A DNA stretch of 64,000 nucleotides from Phycisphaera sp. (lineage in GTDB: Bacteria > Planctomycetota > Phycisphaerae > Phycisphaerales > Phycisphaeraceae). Within the stretch, counting starts at the first letter, position 1. Each line of letters starts with the position of its first letter. Position numbers and translations under genes: made by a program. Below are positions 1-9,051 of this stretch, one piece after another. The DNA lies in NCBI GenBank assembly GCA_016125215.1, contig WGMF01000008.1:50681-114680 (forward strand), given 5' to 3'. A model generated the notes under the pieces. It saw only the letters and a program-made list of their open reading frames with translations. It was not told the DNA's origin and did no database searches.

Positions 1-1
1 C

Positions 2-277
2 GAGTGGGCCAGCGGCAAATCGGAGGGTTACGAAGCGGGGAAAGCGAAGAAATCCGCCGCCCTCACCCCCGACCAACGCGCCATCCTCGAACAGCGCGGC
101 AACCTCCCCCCGGAAGTGATTCATAAACTTGCGAGCAAAGGCAAACACGAAAAAGCCGCCTGCCACAGCGACCTTGTCGACGACGAATCCGAAGCCCGCG
201 AGAAACAAGCCGAGGAACTGGTACAGTTGGATGTCAGGCCGGCGCTGGGGCTAAGTAAACAGGATTCGATGATTTGA
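2..277 (+). CDS. C-terminal end of a hypothetical protein (5' truncated)
   Basis: An open frame enters from the left edge and runs 91 codons to a TGA stop. The visible tail is charged and probably helical, rich in Lys, Glu and Ala, and ends in LSKQDSMI. No catalytic motif or membrane segment is visible and I do not recognise the family. Codon use (GC-rich third positions) matches the neighbours, so it is likely a real gene end. It carries the recurrent 10-mer CCCCCGGAAG at 107-116, read here as Pro-Pro-Glu. It converges on the minus-strand corA gene. Confidence 0.5.
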   Translation, partial: EWASGKSEGYEAGKAKKSAALTPDQRAILEQRGNLPPEVIHKLASKGKHEKAACHSDLVDDESEAREKQAEELVQLDVRPALGLSKQDSMI

Positions 278-349
278 CCCGGTCATGATCTGGGTCATCA
301 GATCTGGCAAGTATTCCCCAGGACCAGTTTTTTGCAGAGGGCGCAGGAG

Positions 350-366
350 CGCGGGCACTGCCCGCG
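350..366. terminator. Hairpin between convergent genes, possible terminator
   Basis: CGCGGGC and GCCCGCG form a 7-bp stem around a 3-nt loop, three bases beyond the corA stop codon. There is no T-run directly after the stem on either strand, so intrinsic termination is uncertain. The position between convergent genes fits a shared transcript end. Confidence 0.35.
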
Positions 367-369
367 GCT

Positions 370-1563
370 TTACAGCCAGCCGCGTTTGCGGAACCACCAG
401 ACCATGCCGCTGGCGGTGACGGCGCAGAAGACCCAGAACAGCGGGTAGGAGACCCACCAGTCCAGCTCGGGCATGTGGTGGAAGTTCATGCCGTAGACGC
501 CGGCGAGGAAGGTCAGCGGGATGAAGATCGTGCCCATGAGGGTGAGGACCTTCATGATCTGGTTCATGCGGTTGCCCACAGCCGACATGTAGGTTTCGGT
601 CAGGGCGGTGGCCATTTCACGGAAGGTCTCGAGGATGTCGATGATCTGCACGGCGTGGGAGTAGACGTCTTTGAGATAGACGCGCGTGGCGTCGGACATG
701 CACTCGTGCGTTTCCTGCTGGAGTGCGTTGACGACCTCGCGCATCGGCCAGACATCGCGGCGGAGCAGGAGCAGCTCGCGTCGGATTTCGTGGACCTTGT
801 GCATGATCTTTTCGGAGGGGTCCGCCAGGACGAGGTCTTCGAGTTCTTCTAATCGGTCGCTGTAGTGTTCGAGGATGGGGAAGCAGTGGTCGACGATGGC
901 GTCGAGCAGGGCGTAGACGAGGAAGCTTGCGTCGTTGGTGCGCAGGCGTGAGCCGGCGGTGTGGATGCGTTGTCGGATGGGGTCCCAGACGTCGCCGGGC
1001 GTTTCCTGGAAGGTGATGACGGTGTTGTGCCCGAGGACGAGGGTGATCTGCTCACGGTGGAGCTTGTCGTCCTGGAGCTGGATCATGCGTGTGATGACGA
1101 CGAGCCTGGCGCGTCGCCCGTCGGCCTGGGGGTAGGCGTCGAGCTTGGGGCGTTGCGGGACGTGGAGGATGTCTTCGACCGCAAGCGGGTGGATCTCGTA
1201 CTTGTTGGTCAGGGCCTGGATGAGTTTGAGGTCGGACAGGCCGTCGAGGTTGATCCAACGGACGGTGGACCATTCGGGTCGGTGGTGCTCGATGAACTCG
1301 TCCGCGTGGGTGATGTCGCGGTGCAGGACGTTGTCGGGCGAGTAGTCGATGCAGGAGAGTCGGACGTTCTGGCCGTGCGCCTTGGCGGCGTGGGCGGCGT
1401 CGGCGGCCATCTGGGCAAGCTGGTGCGGCTCGATCCCGGGCGAGGCCCCGGGCCTGTGTTTTCGCAGGGGGACGCGTTCGAGGCCGGTCTGGATGACCTT
1501 GCCAATCAACCCGGTGATCGCGGGCTTGGGTGCGGGCGGGGGCTGGGGGGACGGGTCGGGCAT
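370..1563 (-). CDS. corA: CorA-family Mg2+/Co2+ transporter
   Basis: Inner-membrane divalent-cation channel of the CorA family, which works as a pentamer. The protein has 397 residues with the family layout: a long, charged, helical cytoplasmic N-terminal domain, then two C-terminal membrane helices (about 337-357 and 372-391). The hallmark selectivity motif GMN, seen as YGMNF, sits at about 358-360 between them. The C-terminus is basic (FRKRGWL), as expected for a cytosolic end. I place the start at MPDPSPQ; the frame is open further upstream, but that DNA is repetitive intergenic sequence. The first 25 residues are Pro-rich. The gene is separated from the envelope operon upstream by a repeat tract and is probably a separate unit. 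Which ion it carries cannot be read from sequence. Confidence 0.93.
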   Translation of the reverse strand: MPDPSPQPPPAPKPAITGLIGKVIQTGLERVPLRKHRPGASPGIEPHQLAQMAADAAHAAKAHGQNVRLSCIDYSPDNVLHRDITHADEFIEHHRPEWSTVRWINLDGLSDLKLIQALTNKYEIHPLAVEDILHVPQRPKLDAYPQADGRRARLVVITRMIQLQDDKLHREQITLVLGHNTVITFQETPGDVWDPIRQRIHTAGSRLRTNDASFLVYALLDAIVDHCFPILEHYSDRLEELEDLVLADPSEKIMHKVHEIRRELLLLRRDVWPMREVVNALQQETHECMSDATRVYLKDVYSHAVQIIDILETFREMATALTETYMSAVGNRMNQIMKVLTLMGTIFIPLTFLAGVYGMNFHHMPELDWWVSYPLFWVFCAVTASGMVWWFRKRGWL

Positions 1564-1564
1564 G

Positions 1565-1707
1565 GGGGAATGTCTGATGTCTGATGTCTGATGGATGATG
1601 GATGATGTCAGAGGTGGAACATCTGTGATTGATGATCTGAGAACGCTCTGGCCCGTCACCCCACACCAGTCACCAGTCACTATTCACCAGTCACCCTTCA
1701 CCCGTCA
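1565..1707. repeat. Short-period intergenic repeat tracts
   Basis: Two low-complexity blocks lie between corA and the TPR gene. The first (about 1569-1610) repeats CTGATGT and GGATGAT units. The second (about 1664-1706) repeats CACCAGT/CACCCGT units of 7-8 nt. The second type recurs at 11218-11243 and 20948-20991, always between genes. Confidence 0.7.
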
Positions 1708-4578
1708 CTACTTCGCGTAGCGAAGCGCCAGGCGTTCGAGTTCGCTCTTGTAGGGTTCGCCGCCGAGGTTGGGGTCGACAACGCTCTTGAGTTGTTGCAC
1801 GCGGAACGAGATGTCCTGAGTGTTCTGGTTGAGTTTTTCGCAGATCTGGAACCATCGCATCCACGCGTTCCAGTAGAGGGGTGACTTGGGCGTGTCGTTC
1901 TGCAGGCCGGTGATGAGTTTGTTGAAGAGCGGGCCGGCCCCCTTGAGCAGCGAGTCGGCGTCGCCTTTGGCAAAGTAGGCCTCGGCGGTCTGGGTCATGA
2001 TGTCGGGGTCGTTGGGGAATTTTTCGACCAGCGGCTTGAGCGCCGCCAGCGCGAGGTCGGCCTGACCGTCGAGCGTGAGGGCCTTGGTGTAGAGCAGTTC
2101 ATACGCCAGCCTTTCGCCCTCTTGCATGTCGGGCCGTGTCAGCGACCAGTCGCGCAGCAGCGTGGCAAGCTTGACACACGCGCCGGTCCGTGCGGCCGCG
2201 TCCTTGAGCAGCTTGTCTTTAACCGCGGGGCGGAGCTCGACGAGCGCCTTGCGACGGTTGTCCTCGACCTCCTCAAACAGGCGGTCGACGAGCAGGTTCA
2301 TCACGTTGACCGCCACGTCGGGTGCCTGCTTCATCAAGCGGTCAGCGACCTTGACCGCCTCGTCGATCTGGCCGGAGGCGATGAAGACACGGATGCGTTT
2401 TTCCTGGGCCTGTCGGACGAGCTGGACGAGCGCGGGGTCGTTGTAGGTCGTGTCGAAATCCTTGAGCAGGTCCTGCGCGGTCTTGAACTCGCCCTCGTCG
2501 ATGGCGATGTCGACCTGCACGAGCTGGGCCGAACCGCGTGCGTCCATGACCCGCTGCGTCTGGTCGGCCCCGGCGCCCTGGAGGGCCGCGTCGGCGTCGG
2601 CGACGACTTTGGCAGCCTCTTCCTTGGCCACGCGCAAGGCCTCGGGCGCGTCCGCCGCATCGGTGTGCTTGAACGCCTGGTAGAGACAGTCGAGCCTGAA
2701 CCGCCGGGCCTCCCAGTAGAAGGGGTGGCTGAACGGAAGCTTCTCGAGCACCGCGGCCGCCTCGGCGTAACGCCCCGTGGGTTCGAGGATTTTTGCGGCG
2801 TAATACAGCCTCGCGTCGTCCGCCACGCTCGACGAGCTGAACTTATCGAACATCACCTTGGCCGTCGCCTGGTACTGCTCGGCCACACCCTGTGGCGGGG
2901 GGGACATCTCGTTGAGCGGACGCAGCAGCGCCTCGGCGTATTTGATGGCGTCTTCGGATTTTTTCTGCGCGGGCAGGGAGTCAGCCAGTTGGGTCAGGAC
3001 CTTGGCGGCCTGCACGGTGTAGGTCGGGTTGGTCACGTCGAGGAAGTAGGTCGCCACGCCGAGGTTGAACATCGCGGTGGCCTTGACGCCCTCGGGGCAG
3101 TCGGGCCGGGCGATGAGTTTTTCGTTGACCTCGATAGCGCGCTGGATGTGGGGCAGGGCCTCGTCACGCTTGGCGTTGATGGTCGCTTCGTCGGCCCCGC
3201 CCTGCGCCAGGTTGATCGCCTCGACCATGAGGTTGCGACCGTCGGTGCATTCGAGGTCGCCCACCGCCATGGGCACAATGGGCGGGAGCTTGGTGAGGTC
3301 AGCCCCGGGAGGCAGGTTCTCTTTCCACCGCTTGTAGATGAAGCCCTTCAAGTCCGGGCTTTTCTCGATCAGGTCGAGGTAGGGCTGGTACGCCTCGGCA
3401 GTCGCCTGGGCGCGCTGGTCCTCGGGCAGGGCCTGCGCGTGGGTCAAGAGCAGGCGGTGGACAAAGTCCGTCACCAGCAGGTTCATGAGCGAGTCGTTGG
3501 CGACGGTGGTGTGCTGGTAGAGCGACCTGGCCAGTTCGATCGATTCGTTGAAGCGGTCCATCGCCAGAAAAGCGCGGGCCTTGCCCATCTGGGCCTTGAG
3601 GTCTTCGAGCGTGATCGACGCGGCCCCGGTGGCGGATTCGAGGCTCTCCATCGCCTGCTGCGGTTTGCCCTCGAGCAGGAGCGCCCGACCGATGAGCGAG
3701 AGCATCGGCACCTTCACGTCGTTGCCGGCGTTGGCGTCGGTGGCGATCTTCTCGATGTCCGGGTTCTTCGTAACCAGCGCGAGCAAGCGGGCGCGCTCGT
3801 CCCTGGCGTTAGTCTTCTTGTCGGGGCTTTCGAGCTCGGCGGGCTTGGTCCAGTAAGGGTCATTGTCGGGCAGGAGGGCCACGGCATAGGCCGCGGTCGC
3901 GAGGAAGAACTGCGTCTTGACCCGCCAGTATTCGTCGATGAGGCGCTTGACCTCGACGTCGTCGAACCGCTCGGCAAAATCCTTCTGGCTGAGCTTGCCC
4001 TGGAAGTTGAAGAACCCGATGTTGGCCGACTCAAGCTGTTCGAGGGCGTCGATGGCGGTGTCGCGGAAGGCGGTGGCCTGTTCGTGGTCGGTCACGCCGA
4101 ACTCGTAGAACATCGCGGCAAGCTGGTGCGCGGCGGGGAGGTATTCAAGGAAGACCATCTCGGCCATGTCGGTCTGCCAGACCGGTCGGCGGGGCCGATC
4201 GTGGAAGTCCTTGACCATCTTGCGGAAGTCCGTGAGCGCGTTGTTGATGGCGGTGGTGGCGTCGTTGATGACCTGCTGGCGTTCTTCGGGCGAGAGCGAG
4301 GCGCCCTGCGTGCGGACCTTGTCGAGCAGCGTGCGGAAGCGGATGCGTTCCTGCGCGATGCGGATCTGGACGTTGACGACGGGGTCGTCGAACTTTTCGG
4401 TGTCGGCCAGGTGGATGAGCAATTCACTCATGCCCTGCTTGCCCAGCCCGTCGATGAGTTGCGACGGGTCGAGACGAGAGACCTGGGCCATTGCGGGCGT
4501 GGCGGTCAGGAGGCCGATGGCCACAAGGGATAGCGCGCCGCTGGCCGACATCCTCAATGATCGTGTCAATCGGGGCAT
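1708..4578 (-). CDS. Large secreted TPR-like protein of the ExbB/ExbD operon
   Basis: 956-residue protein with a clear signal peptide (hydrophobic segment about 14-28, cleavage near AMA-Q at 31-32), so it is exported. The rest is almost all helical, with repeated Ala/Leu/Tyr-rich blocks such as LIGRALLLEGKPQQAMESL and YFAKGDADSLLKGA, typical of degenerate TPR or TPR-like solenoids. No enzyme motif is visible. The start at MPRLTRSLRM has a good ribosome site (GGAG, 7 nt away); the frame stays open into the upstream exbD gene but that part is a shadow. It lies last in the VWA-ExbBD block, 34 nt after exbD. A role as periplasmic scaffold or partner of the ExbBD motor is inference from position. 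Confidence 0.8.
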   Translation of the reverse strand: MPRLTRSLRMSASGALSLVAIGLLTATPAMAQVSRLDPSQLIDGLGKQGMSELLIHLADTEKFDDPVVNVQIRIAQERIRFRTLLDKVRTQGASLSPEERQQVINDATTAINNALTDFRKMVKDFHDRPRRPVWQTDMAEMVFLEYLPAAHQLAAMFYEFGVTDHEQATAFRDTAIDALEQLESANIGFFNFQGKLSQKDFAERFDDVEVKRLIDEYWRVKTQFFLATAAYAVALLPDNDPYWTKPAELESPDKKTNARDERARLLALVTKNPDIEKIATDANAGNDVKVPMLSLIGRALLLEGKPQQAMESLESATGAASITLEDLKAQMGKARAFLAMDRFNESIELARSLYQHTTVANDSLMNLLVTDFVHRLLLTHAQALPEDQRAQATAEAYQPYLDLIEKSPDLKGFIYKRWKENLPPGADLTKLPPIVPMAVGDLECTDGRNLMVEAINLAQGGADEATINAKRDEALPHIQRAIEVNEKLIARPDCPEGVKATAMFNLGVATYFLDVTNPTYTVQAAKVLTQLADSLPAQKKSEDAIKYAEALLRPLNEMSPPPQGVAEQYQATAKVMFDKFSSSSVADDARLYYAAKILEPTGRYAEAAAVLEKLPFSHPFYWEARRFRLDCLYQAFKHTDAADAPEALRVAKEEAAKVVADADAALQGAGADQTQRVMDARGSAQLVQVDIAIDEGEFKTAQDLLKDFDTTYNDPALVQLVRQAQEKRIRVFIASGQIDEAVKVADRLMKQAPDVAVNVMNLLVDRLFEEVEDNRRKALVELRPAVKDKLLKDAAARTGACVKLATLLRDWSLTRPDMQEGERLAYELLYTKALTLDGQADLALAALKPLVEKFPNDPDIMTQTAEAYFAKGDADSLLKGAGPLFNKLITGLQNDTPKSPLYWNAWMRWFQICEKLNQNTQDISFRVQQLKSVVDPNLGGEPYKSELERLALRYAK

Positions 4579-4612
4579 CTTCACTCCGGGGCGGGGGGCT
4601 GCGGGTTGTGGT

Positions 4613-5140
4613 TTATTCGCTCCGCGCCTGGGCGAAGCTGATGTTCTTGTAGCGTGCGGCGATGGAGGCGTTGAAGGCGTTGACGACGTGCTGCCAGCGG
4701 GTCTCGCCATCGGGCTTGATGATGACGGGGTCGTCGGGCTTGTAGGCGCCGGAGTGTCGTCCGTGCGACGGGTCGAACTGGAGGTCTTCGAGCGTCTGCT
4801 TGAGCGCGGTGAAGTTGGCAATGCGGTCGCTCGAACCCTCGATGGTGATGATGCAGTCGTAGACGTTGAGGTGGGAGAGGACGATGTTGAGCTTGAGGTC
4901 GGGCATCTCGGTGGACGCGGCCGCCGCGCCGCCCCGGGGCAGCTCCGCGGTGATGACGCCCTCGCCCACCGCGAAGTTGGAGGTGAGCACGAAGTAGATG
5001 AGCAACTGGAAGATCACGTCGATCATGGACGTGAAGTTCAGGCCCATCTTGGCCGGCTCCATGTCCTTCTTGGCCTTCTTGTGGTGCGGGACCTCTTCGG
5101 TCGTCATCGCTTCAAACGGGTTGTCTGGGGCCTGGGTCAT
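4613..5140 (-). CDS. exbD: ExbD/TolR-family biopolymer transport protein (second copy)
   Basis: 175-residue ExbD/TolR-type subunit of a proton-driven inner-membrane motor. A short cytoplasmic N-terminus is followed by one membrane helix (about residues 36-56) that contains the conserved Asp in NFTSMIDVIFQLLIYF, the residue that carries protons in this family. The periplasmic part follows and contains DPVIIKPDGET. I chose the start MTQAPDNP; an upstream in-frame Met is also possible. It lies 16 nt after another exbD, and the two differ clearly in sequence, so they are paralogues with separate roles, as seen in many planctomycete and proteobacterial ExbB-ExbD-ExbD sets. Confidence 0.9.
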   Translation of the reverse strand: MTQAPDNPFEAMTTEEVPHHKKAKKDMEPAKMGLNFTSMIDVIFQLLIYFVLTSNFAVGEGVITAELPRGGAAAASTEMPDLKLNIVLSHLNVYDCIITIEGSSDRIANFTALKQTLEDLQFDPSHGRHSGAYKPDDPVIIKPDGETRWQHVVNAFNASIAARYKNISFAQARSE

Positions 5141-5156
5141 GGGTGGGGTCGGGGTT

Positions 5157-5669
5157 TTATCGTTTGTCTTCGGGCATGAGCGCGACAAGGTGGACGGTGG
5201 TGATGCCCGCGTTGGCGATGGCGGCCATGACGGGCTGGACCTCGGTGTAATAAAGCGCCGCGTCGGCCCGAAGGAGCACGCTCACGGTGGGCTTGCCGTC
5301 CTTGTCCTTGGGGCTTCGCTCCGCGGAGTCCTTGAGGATCGCGGTGATCTGGTCGAGCTGGTCGTACTGGTATTCCTTGCCGAAGAGCACCACGCCCGTC
5401 GCCTCGCCGGGGTAGTTGAGCGGGTTGCCCTGCTGGCGGGACTTGAAGTCCTCGTCGATCTTGGGCGCGACGTTGACGACGATGCGGTTCTCATCCTCGA
5501 AGAGCACGGTCTTGGGGTTGGACAGGTCGGGCGGGATGAGCTGGACGTTTTCGCTGCTGACGATGTTGTTGACGAGCATGAAGAAGATGATGAGCTGGAA
5601 CGTGACGTCGATCATCGGCGTCATGTTCATCTCGGGCGTCTTGCTCCCGCGTTTGTGGATCTTGGACAT
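5157..5669 (-). CDS. exbD: ExbD/TolR-family biopolymer transport protein (first copy)
   Basis: 170-residue ExbD subunit. It starts MSKIHKRGSK, then NMTPMIDVTFQLIIFFML, a single membrane helix with the conserved Asp of the family, followed by a periplasmic domain that ends HLVALMPEDKR. The frame is open much further upstream, but the DNA before MSKI is intergenic and overlaps the end of exbB. It is the gene directly after exbB in the minus-strand block. The spacer in front of it (5670-5772) holds one exact CTTCCGGGGG motif at 5742-5751. Confidence 0.92.
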   Translation of the reverse strand: MSKIHKRGSKTPEMNMTPMIDVTFQLIIFFMLVNNIVSSENVQLIPPDLSNPKTVLFEDENRIVVNVAPKIDEDFKSRQQGNPLNYPGEATGVVLFGKEYQYDQLDQITAILKDSAERSPKDKDGKPTVSVLLRADAALYYTEVQPVMAAIANAGITTVHLVALMPEDKR

Positions 5670-5772
5670 GGCGCTAAATCCTAGGGCGCTCGGGGAAACG
5701 GGGGGTTCACCGATACGGTGAGCGTGCGGGGACCGGCGAGACTTCCGGGGGACATCGCCGGCTTTATAGCGG

Positions 5773-6591
5773 TCAGGCCTGCGGGGTGGCCTGGGGTTTG
5801 GGGGTGGCCTGTTGCTTGCTGCTGGAGGAGGAGGACTTCTTTCCGCCGGGCTTGAAGGGGCGGATGAGGTCTTCGACCATGAGGATGCCCTCACTGGTGG
5901 ATTCGTCGATCTTGTTTCTAATCAAGGCATAGGCCGCCAGGGCGGGGATGGCCACGATCAGCCCCCAGAAGGTCGTGACCAGCGCGGTGGAGATACCCGC
6001 GGCCAGCGCGGCCGGGTCGGGCTTGCCGCCGGATGAGACGAGCTGTTGGAACGCGAGGATCATGCCGTACACCGTCCCGAAAAGCCCGAGCATCGGCGAG
6101 ATGTTGCCGAGGATGTTGAGGTATTCCAAAGGCCGGAGCAGGCGGGTGATCTCGGCGTCGGCGGTCTCTTCGAGTGCGCGCTCCATGGCGGAGTACCCGT
6201 TGCTGGCCTCGGCCATCGCGCCGCTGACGACCTTGCCCAGGAAGCTCGGGTCGGCGTTGGCAAAGTCGATCGCCTCGCGGTAGCGCTTCTCGTTGAGCAT
6301 GGTGTCGATCTGGTTGAAGCTCTCCTGCGGGGTGATGTTGATCTTCCTGGCCATGAGTGCGAACTTGATGGTCAGCCCCATCGCGACGACGGAGAAGAGC
6401 ACGAGCACCCAGATGTTCACCAGGCCGATCGGGTCGGAGGTGTAAAGGAACTGGGAGAACCAGCTCGTGGTCTTGGGTGTGGCTGGCGCGGCGGTTGCCG
6501 CGTCCTGGGCCATGACGTTCGCGGTCAGGAGCATGACGCTCATGGTGGCCAAAACGGCGGTCAGAAGCAGTCGTTGAGATCGGGCGCGCAT
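5773..6591 (-). CDS. exbB: ExbB/TolQ/MotA-family proton channel protein
   Basis: 272-residue ExbB/TolQ-type motor subunit. It has an N-terminal signal-like segment (about 1-28, cleavage after VMA), then three membrane helices near 58-82, 160-182 and 200-222. The MotA/TolQ/ExbB signature region is present: NISPMLGLFGTVYGMILAF and the final helix TALVTTFWGLIVAIPALAA. The C-terminus is a basic Ser/Pro tail with seven Ser in a row. With ExbD it forms the proton channel that drives a partner across the envelope. The start has a strong ribosome site (AAGGAG). A promoter-like box, TATTCT on the minus strand, lies about 60 nt upstream, so the ExbB group may also be transcribed on its own. Confidence 0.93.
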   Translation of the reverse strand: MRARSQRLLLTAVLATMSVMLLTANVMAQDAATAAPATPKTTSWFSQFLYTSDPIGLVNIWVLVLFSVVAMGLTIKFALMARKINITPQESFNQIDTMLNEKRYREAIDFANADPSFLGKVVSGAMAEASNGYSAMERALEETADAEITRLLRPLEYLNILGNISPMLGLFGTVYGMILAFQQLVSSGGKPDPAALAAGISTALVTTFWGLIVAIPALAAYALIRNKIDESTSEGILMVEDLIRPFKPGGKKSSSSSSKQQATPKPQATPQA

Positions 6592-6779
6592 GCGGTCTCC
6601 TTGCCTGGTGGGATGGTGTGCGTATTACGTTATTTTCAAGCCGTCACAGAATAGCGAATCTTGGTCAGGGATTCGAGCGGGGGGTGGATATTGGGAGAGT
6701 AGGTTAACGAATTTTCCGGCGGGGGGCATCTTGCGGGGGGCTTGAGGGGGGGGGTGGAGCGGGGGGATCAGGGGTCTAT

Positions 6780-6827
6780 CCCGCCGCTGGACACGGCGGG
6801 CATTGCAGGGGGGTCAGCTTCCGGGGG
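6780..6827. repeat. Hairpin element with TGGAC loop plus CTTCCGGGGG motif
   Basis: CCCGCCG and CGGCGGG (6780-6786, 6794-6800) pair around a loop containing TGGAC. This is followed by GCATTGCA and an exact CTTCCGGGGG at 6818-6827. The same order (stem, TGGAC/GTCCA loop, TTTGCA or TGCAAAG, uptake-like 10-mer) occurs at 10679-10755 and 17751-17818. It sits just past the stop of the 380-residue gene, so it may also act as a transcript end. Confidence 0.65.
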
Positions 6828-7956
6828 CGGTGGAGGCTTGTTCGATGAGTTTGTCGAGGCGCTTGGCGTAATCGGGTTCGGACTCGTTGTCGACGAGGTT
6901 GCGGGCCTGGTCGAAGAGGGTCTTGGCAATATCGGGGCGGTTGATCTTGAGGTGGACGTAGCCGGCCTCGACGAGGCTGGGGGCGATCCAGGCGGTGCGG
7001 GACTTGCCGAAGTAGATCACGACGCGCATGAAGCTCAGGCCCGCGTCCTTGTAGCCGTCGATGTTGCCGGATTTTTCTGCCAGGCCCAGTTGAGCCATGC
7101 CCTTGAGGTAGAGGTAGAACGACAGGCGTGGCGTGGCGGCGACGAGTTGTTCGTTGGCCAGCTTGAGGGCTTCCTCGAAGTTGCCCAGATAGACGGCTCG
7201 GAAGGCGGGGTCGCGTGAGTTCTGCGTGTCTTTGGCCAACTCGATGGGCATGGGGATGGCCGGCTTGTCGGGCAGGTCGGCGTTGTTGGCGGCGTTTTCG
7301 AGGACCGTGTTAACCGCGTCGGCGGCACCGGGCCTCGTCGCGCCTCCGCCGGCCAGGGTATACATCGCACGCAGCGCGGTGGCCACGTCTTCGTTTTTCA
7401 TCCTGGCGGATTTGCCCTCGAGGATGTCCGCGATCTCTTTCTTGGCTTTGTCGTTGGCAGCCTGAAGCGACTCGACCGGGGGGTTGGCCAGGAGCAGCGG
7501 GTCGGTGCCGTCTTCCGCCAACTCCACGAAGAGCTTGACCGCACGCACCGCCTTGTTGTTCTTGTCGTAGGCCTTGATGAGCATCGACCCGGACCATGAC
7601 TTAAGCCACTTTGTCTTGGCTGAGCCGTATACCGATTCGAGCAGCGGCAGGGCCTTGGCGTAGTCATTGGCCTCGAAGGCTTCCTGTGCCTGCGCGAGCT
7701 TGGGGTCGGCGGTCAGGCGGATGCCCTCGACCTTGCTTAATGCCTGGCGGACCTCCGCGCCGGTGCTCGTGGTGTAAACGACCATTCCACCGGTGATGTC
7801 ACTGATCGTCACCTCGTTGATCCAGAACCCCGAGAGCTTGATGTCGTCGGCCAGCGTAACGGACGAAACGCCGATCAACGGCAACATCAAAGCGAGTGCA
7901 GCGGCCAACCCCGGGCGTGTAACCTTGCGTGAGTTTGTCGGTGTCGTCATCGTCAT
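6814..7956 (-). CDS. Secreted helical repeat protein of the VWA-ExbBD block
   Basis: 380-residue exported protein: basic N-terminus, hydrophobic signal segment (about 17-35) and a likely cleavage after TLA. After it comes a short beta-rich region (KLSGFWINEVTISDITGGMVVYTT), then TPR-like helical repeats, for example AFEANDYAKALPLLESVYGS. There is no catalytic motif. A ribosome site (GAGG) lies 7 nt before the start. It lies between the two VWA genes and exbB on the same strand, 13 nt after the second VWA gene, so co-transcription with them is very likely. I infer a periplasmic partner of the motor complex; the family is not known to me. Confidence 0.75.
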   Translation of the reverse strand: MTMTTPTNSRKVTRPGLAAALALMLPLIGVSSVTLADDIKLSGFWINEVTISDITGGMVVYTTSTGAEVRQALSKVEGIRLTADPKLAQAQEAFEANDYAKALPLLESVYGSAKTKWLKSWSGSMLIKAYDKNNKAVRAVKLFVELAEDGTDPLLLANPPVESLQAANDKAKKEIADILEGKSARMKNEDVATALRAMYTLAGGGATRPGAADAVNTVLENAANNADLPDKPAIPMPIELAKDTQNSRDPAFRAVYLGNFEEALKLANEQLVAATPRLSFYLYLKGMAQLGLAEKSGNIDGYKDAGLSFMRVVIYFGKSRTAWIAPSLVEAGYVHLKINRPDIAKTLFDQARNLVDNESEPDYAKRLDKLIEQASTAPGS

Positions 7957-7969
7957 AAAACTGCCTCAG

Positions 7970-8986
7970 TCATTCGAGGTTCAATGCGCGGGCGTTTAGA
8001 AACGTGGGGGTGCCGCCGGTCATGTCAGCGATGGCTTTGAGTGTGGGGGTCATCCCCTGTGCGGCGAGAGGGTCGGGGTAAAGAAACTGAATGGTGTTGA
8101 TCTTCGTCCCGCCGGTGTTCGCTTTCTGGATCTCAGCCAAAAGGTCGCGTTGTCGGATTTCGTAGCGTGACCCGCCGGTGCCGGTGCCCGTGATGTTGTC
8201 CGAGAGCAGGTACATCATCTGCGGCTTGTAGCCCAGGGCGGTGCGGATCGCGGTCAGGGGGCTTGAGCGTCCGTGTGCCTCGACGTGCCCGGAAGAGAGC
8301 GCGACCCACCGGGTGGCAAAATCCTTGTTCTCCTGCGTGGCGTAGCGCAGGCCGGGCGGGGGCAGCTGCACCGCTTCACCGTCACGGAAGAAGATCACCG
8401 AGAACTGCTGGTCATCATTGAGTTGGGAGATCGACCTCTGCAGCTCCGCAATGACAAAGGGCATGGTGTCGATGATCGAGCCGGAGGCGTCGATGAGGTA
8501 GACGAGCTTGTGGACGTTGCCGACGGGGGGGTCGGAAAAGAAACCGGGGATGTTGTTCGTGCCGGTCTGCAGGTTCGTGAACGGGCTGGGTGTGCCGACG
8601 TTGATGTTTGCCAGGCCGACCAGTCGTTCGTTCTGCGTGGGGTTGGTCATCAGTTGTTGCTGGGCCTGTGTCGTGCTCTGATTGACCGAGCGGACGCTTG
8701 AACGATCCAGTTTGGGCTGACGGGTCACGGTCGTAGTGAGCGGGACACTGGGCGTCGGGCCGGTGGTGACCAGGGGCACGACAGGGGGTTCGTCGGGGGT
8801 CGACGGGATCGCCCAGATGACGAAACACGCAAAGATCACCAGCGCCAGATGGACCAGCACCGCCAGCGTCCACGGCACGAAGTCCTCGACAACCTTGTGG
8901 ACCTCCTCCCGCAACTCGATTTCCTCTGACTCGGCCACGAGGTCAACCGCCTGATCCATCTGCCGATCTTGCGTGGGTCGTTTCAT
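7970..8986 (-). CDS. Membrane-anchored VWA-domain protein, TonB-like topology (second copy)
   Basis: 338 residues. The order is an acidic cytoplasmic N-terminus (1-36), one membrane helix (about 37-61, in VPWTLAVLVHLALVIF), a Pro/Thr/Ser/Gln-rich linker (about 62-150), and a C-terminal von Willebrand A domain. The metal-binding DxSxS motif is intact at 166-170 (DASGS), and SDNITGTG and RYEIRQRDLL follow. This is the topology of TonB or TolA, but with a VWA domain where their receptor-binding domain would be. The start used here has GGAG 9 nt upstream; MEHPAMKR, five codons earlier, is an alternative. It is a paralogue of the next gene upstream. Protein binding through the VWA domain is inferred. 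Confidence 0.82.
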   Translation of the reverse strand: MKRPTQDRQMDQAVDLVAESEEIELREEVHKVVEDFVPWTLAVLVHLALVIFACFVIWAIPSTPDEPPVVPLVTTGPTPSVPLTTTVTRQPKLDRSSVRSVNQSTTQAQQQLMTNPTQNERLVGLANINVGTPSPFTNLQTGTNNIPGFFSDPPVGNVHKLVYLIDASGSIIDTMPFVIAELQRSISQLNDDQQFSVIFFRDGEAVQLPPPGLRYATQENKDFATRWVALSSGHVEAHGRSSPLTAIRTALGYKPQMMYLLSDNITGTGTGGSRYEIRQRDLLAEIQKANTGGTKINTIQFLYPDPLAAQGMTPTLKAIADMTGGTPTFLNARALNLE

Positions 8987-9051
8987 GGCGGGATGCTCCA
9001 TTAGTAACAACCTGTTAGTCTGTCAGTCACCGTGGGCCGGGTCCGGGGGGG

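Noticed and set aside
2122..4533. 803-codon plus-strand frame opposite the TPR-like gene
   Set aside because: It is the antisense shadow of a GC-rich gene; the minus-strand frame has a signal peptide, a ribosome site and operon context.
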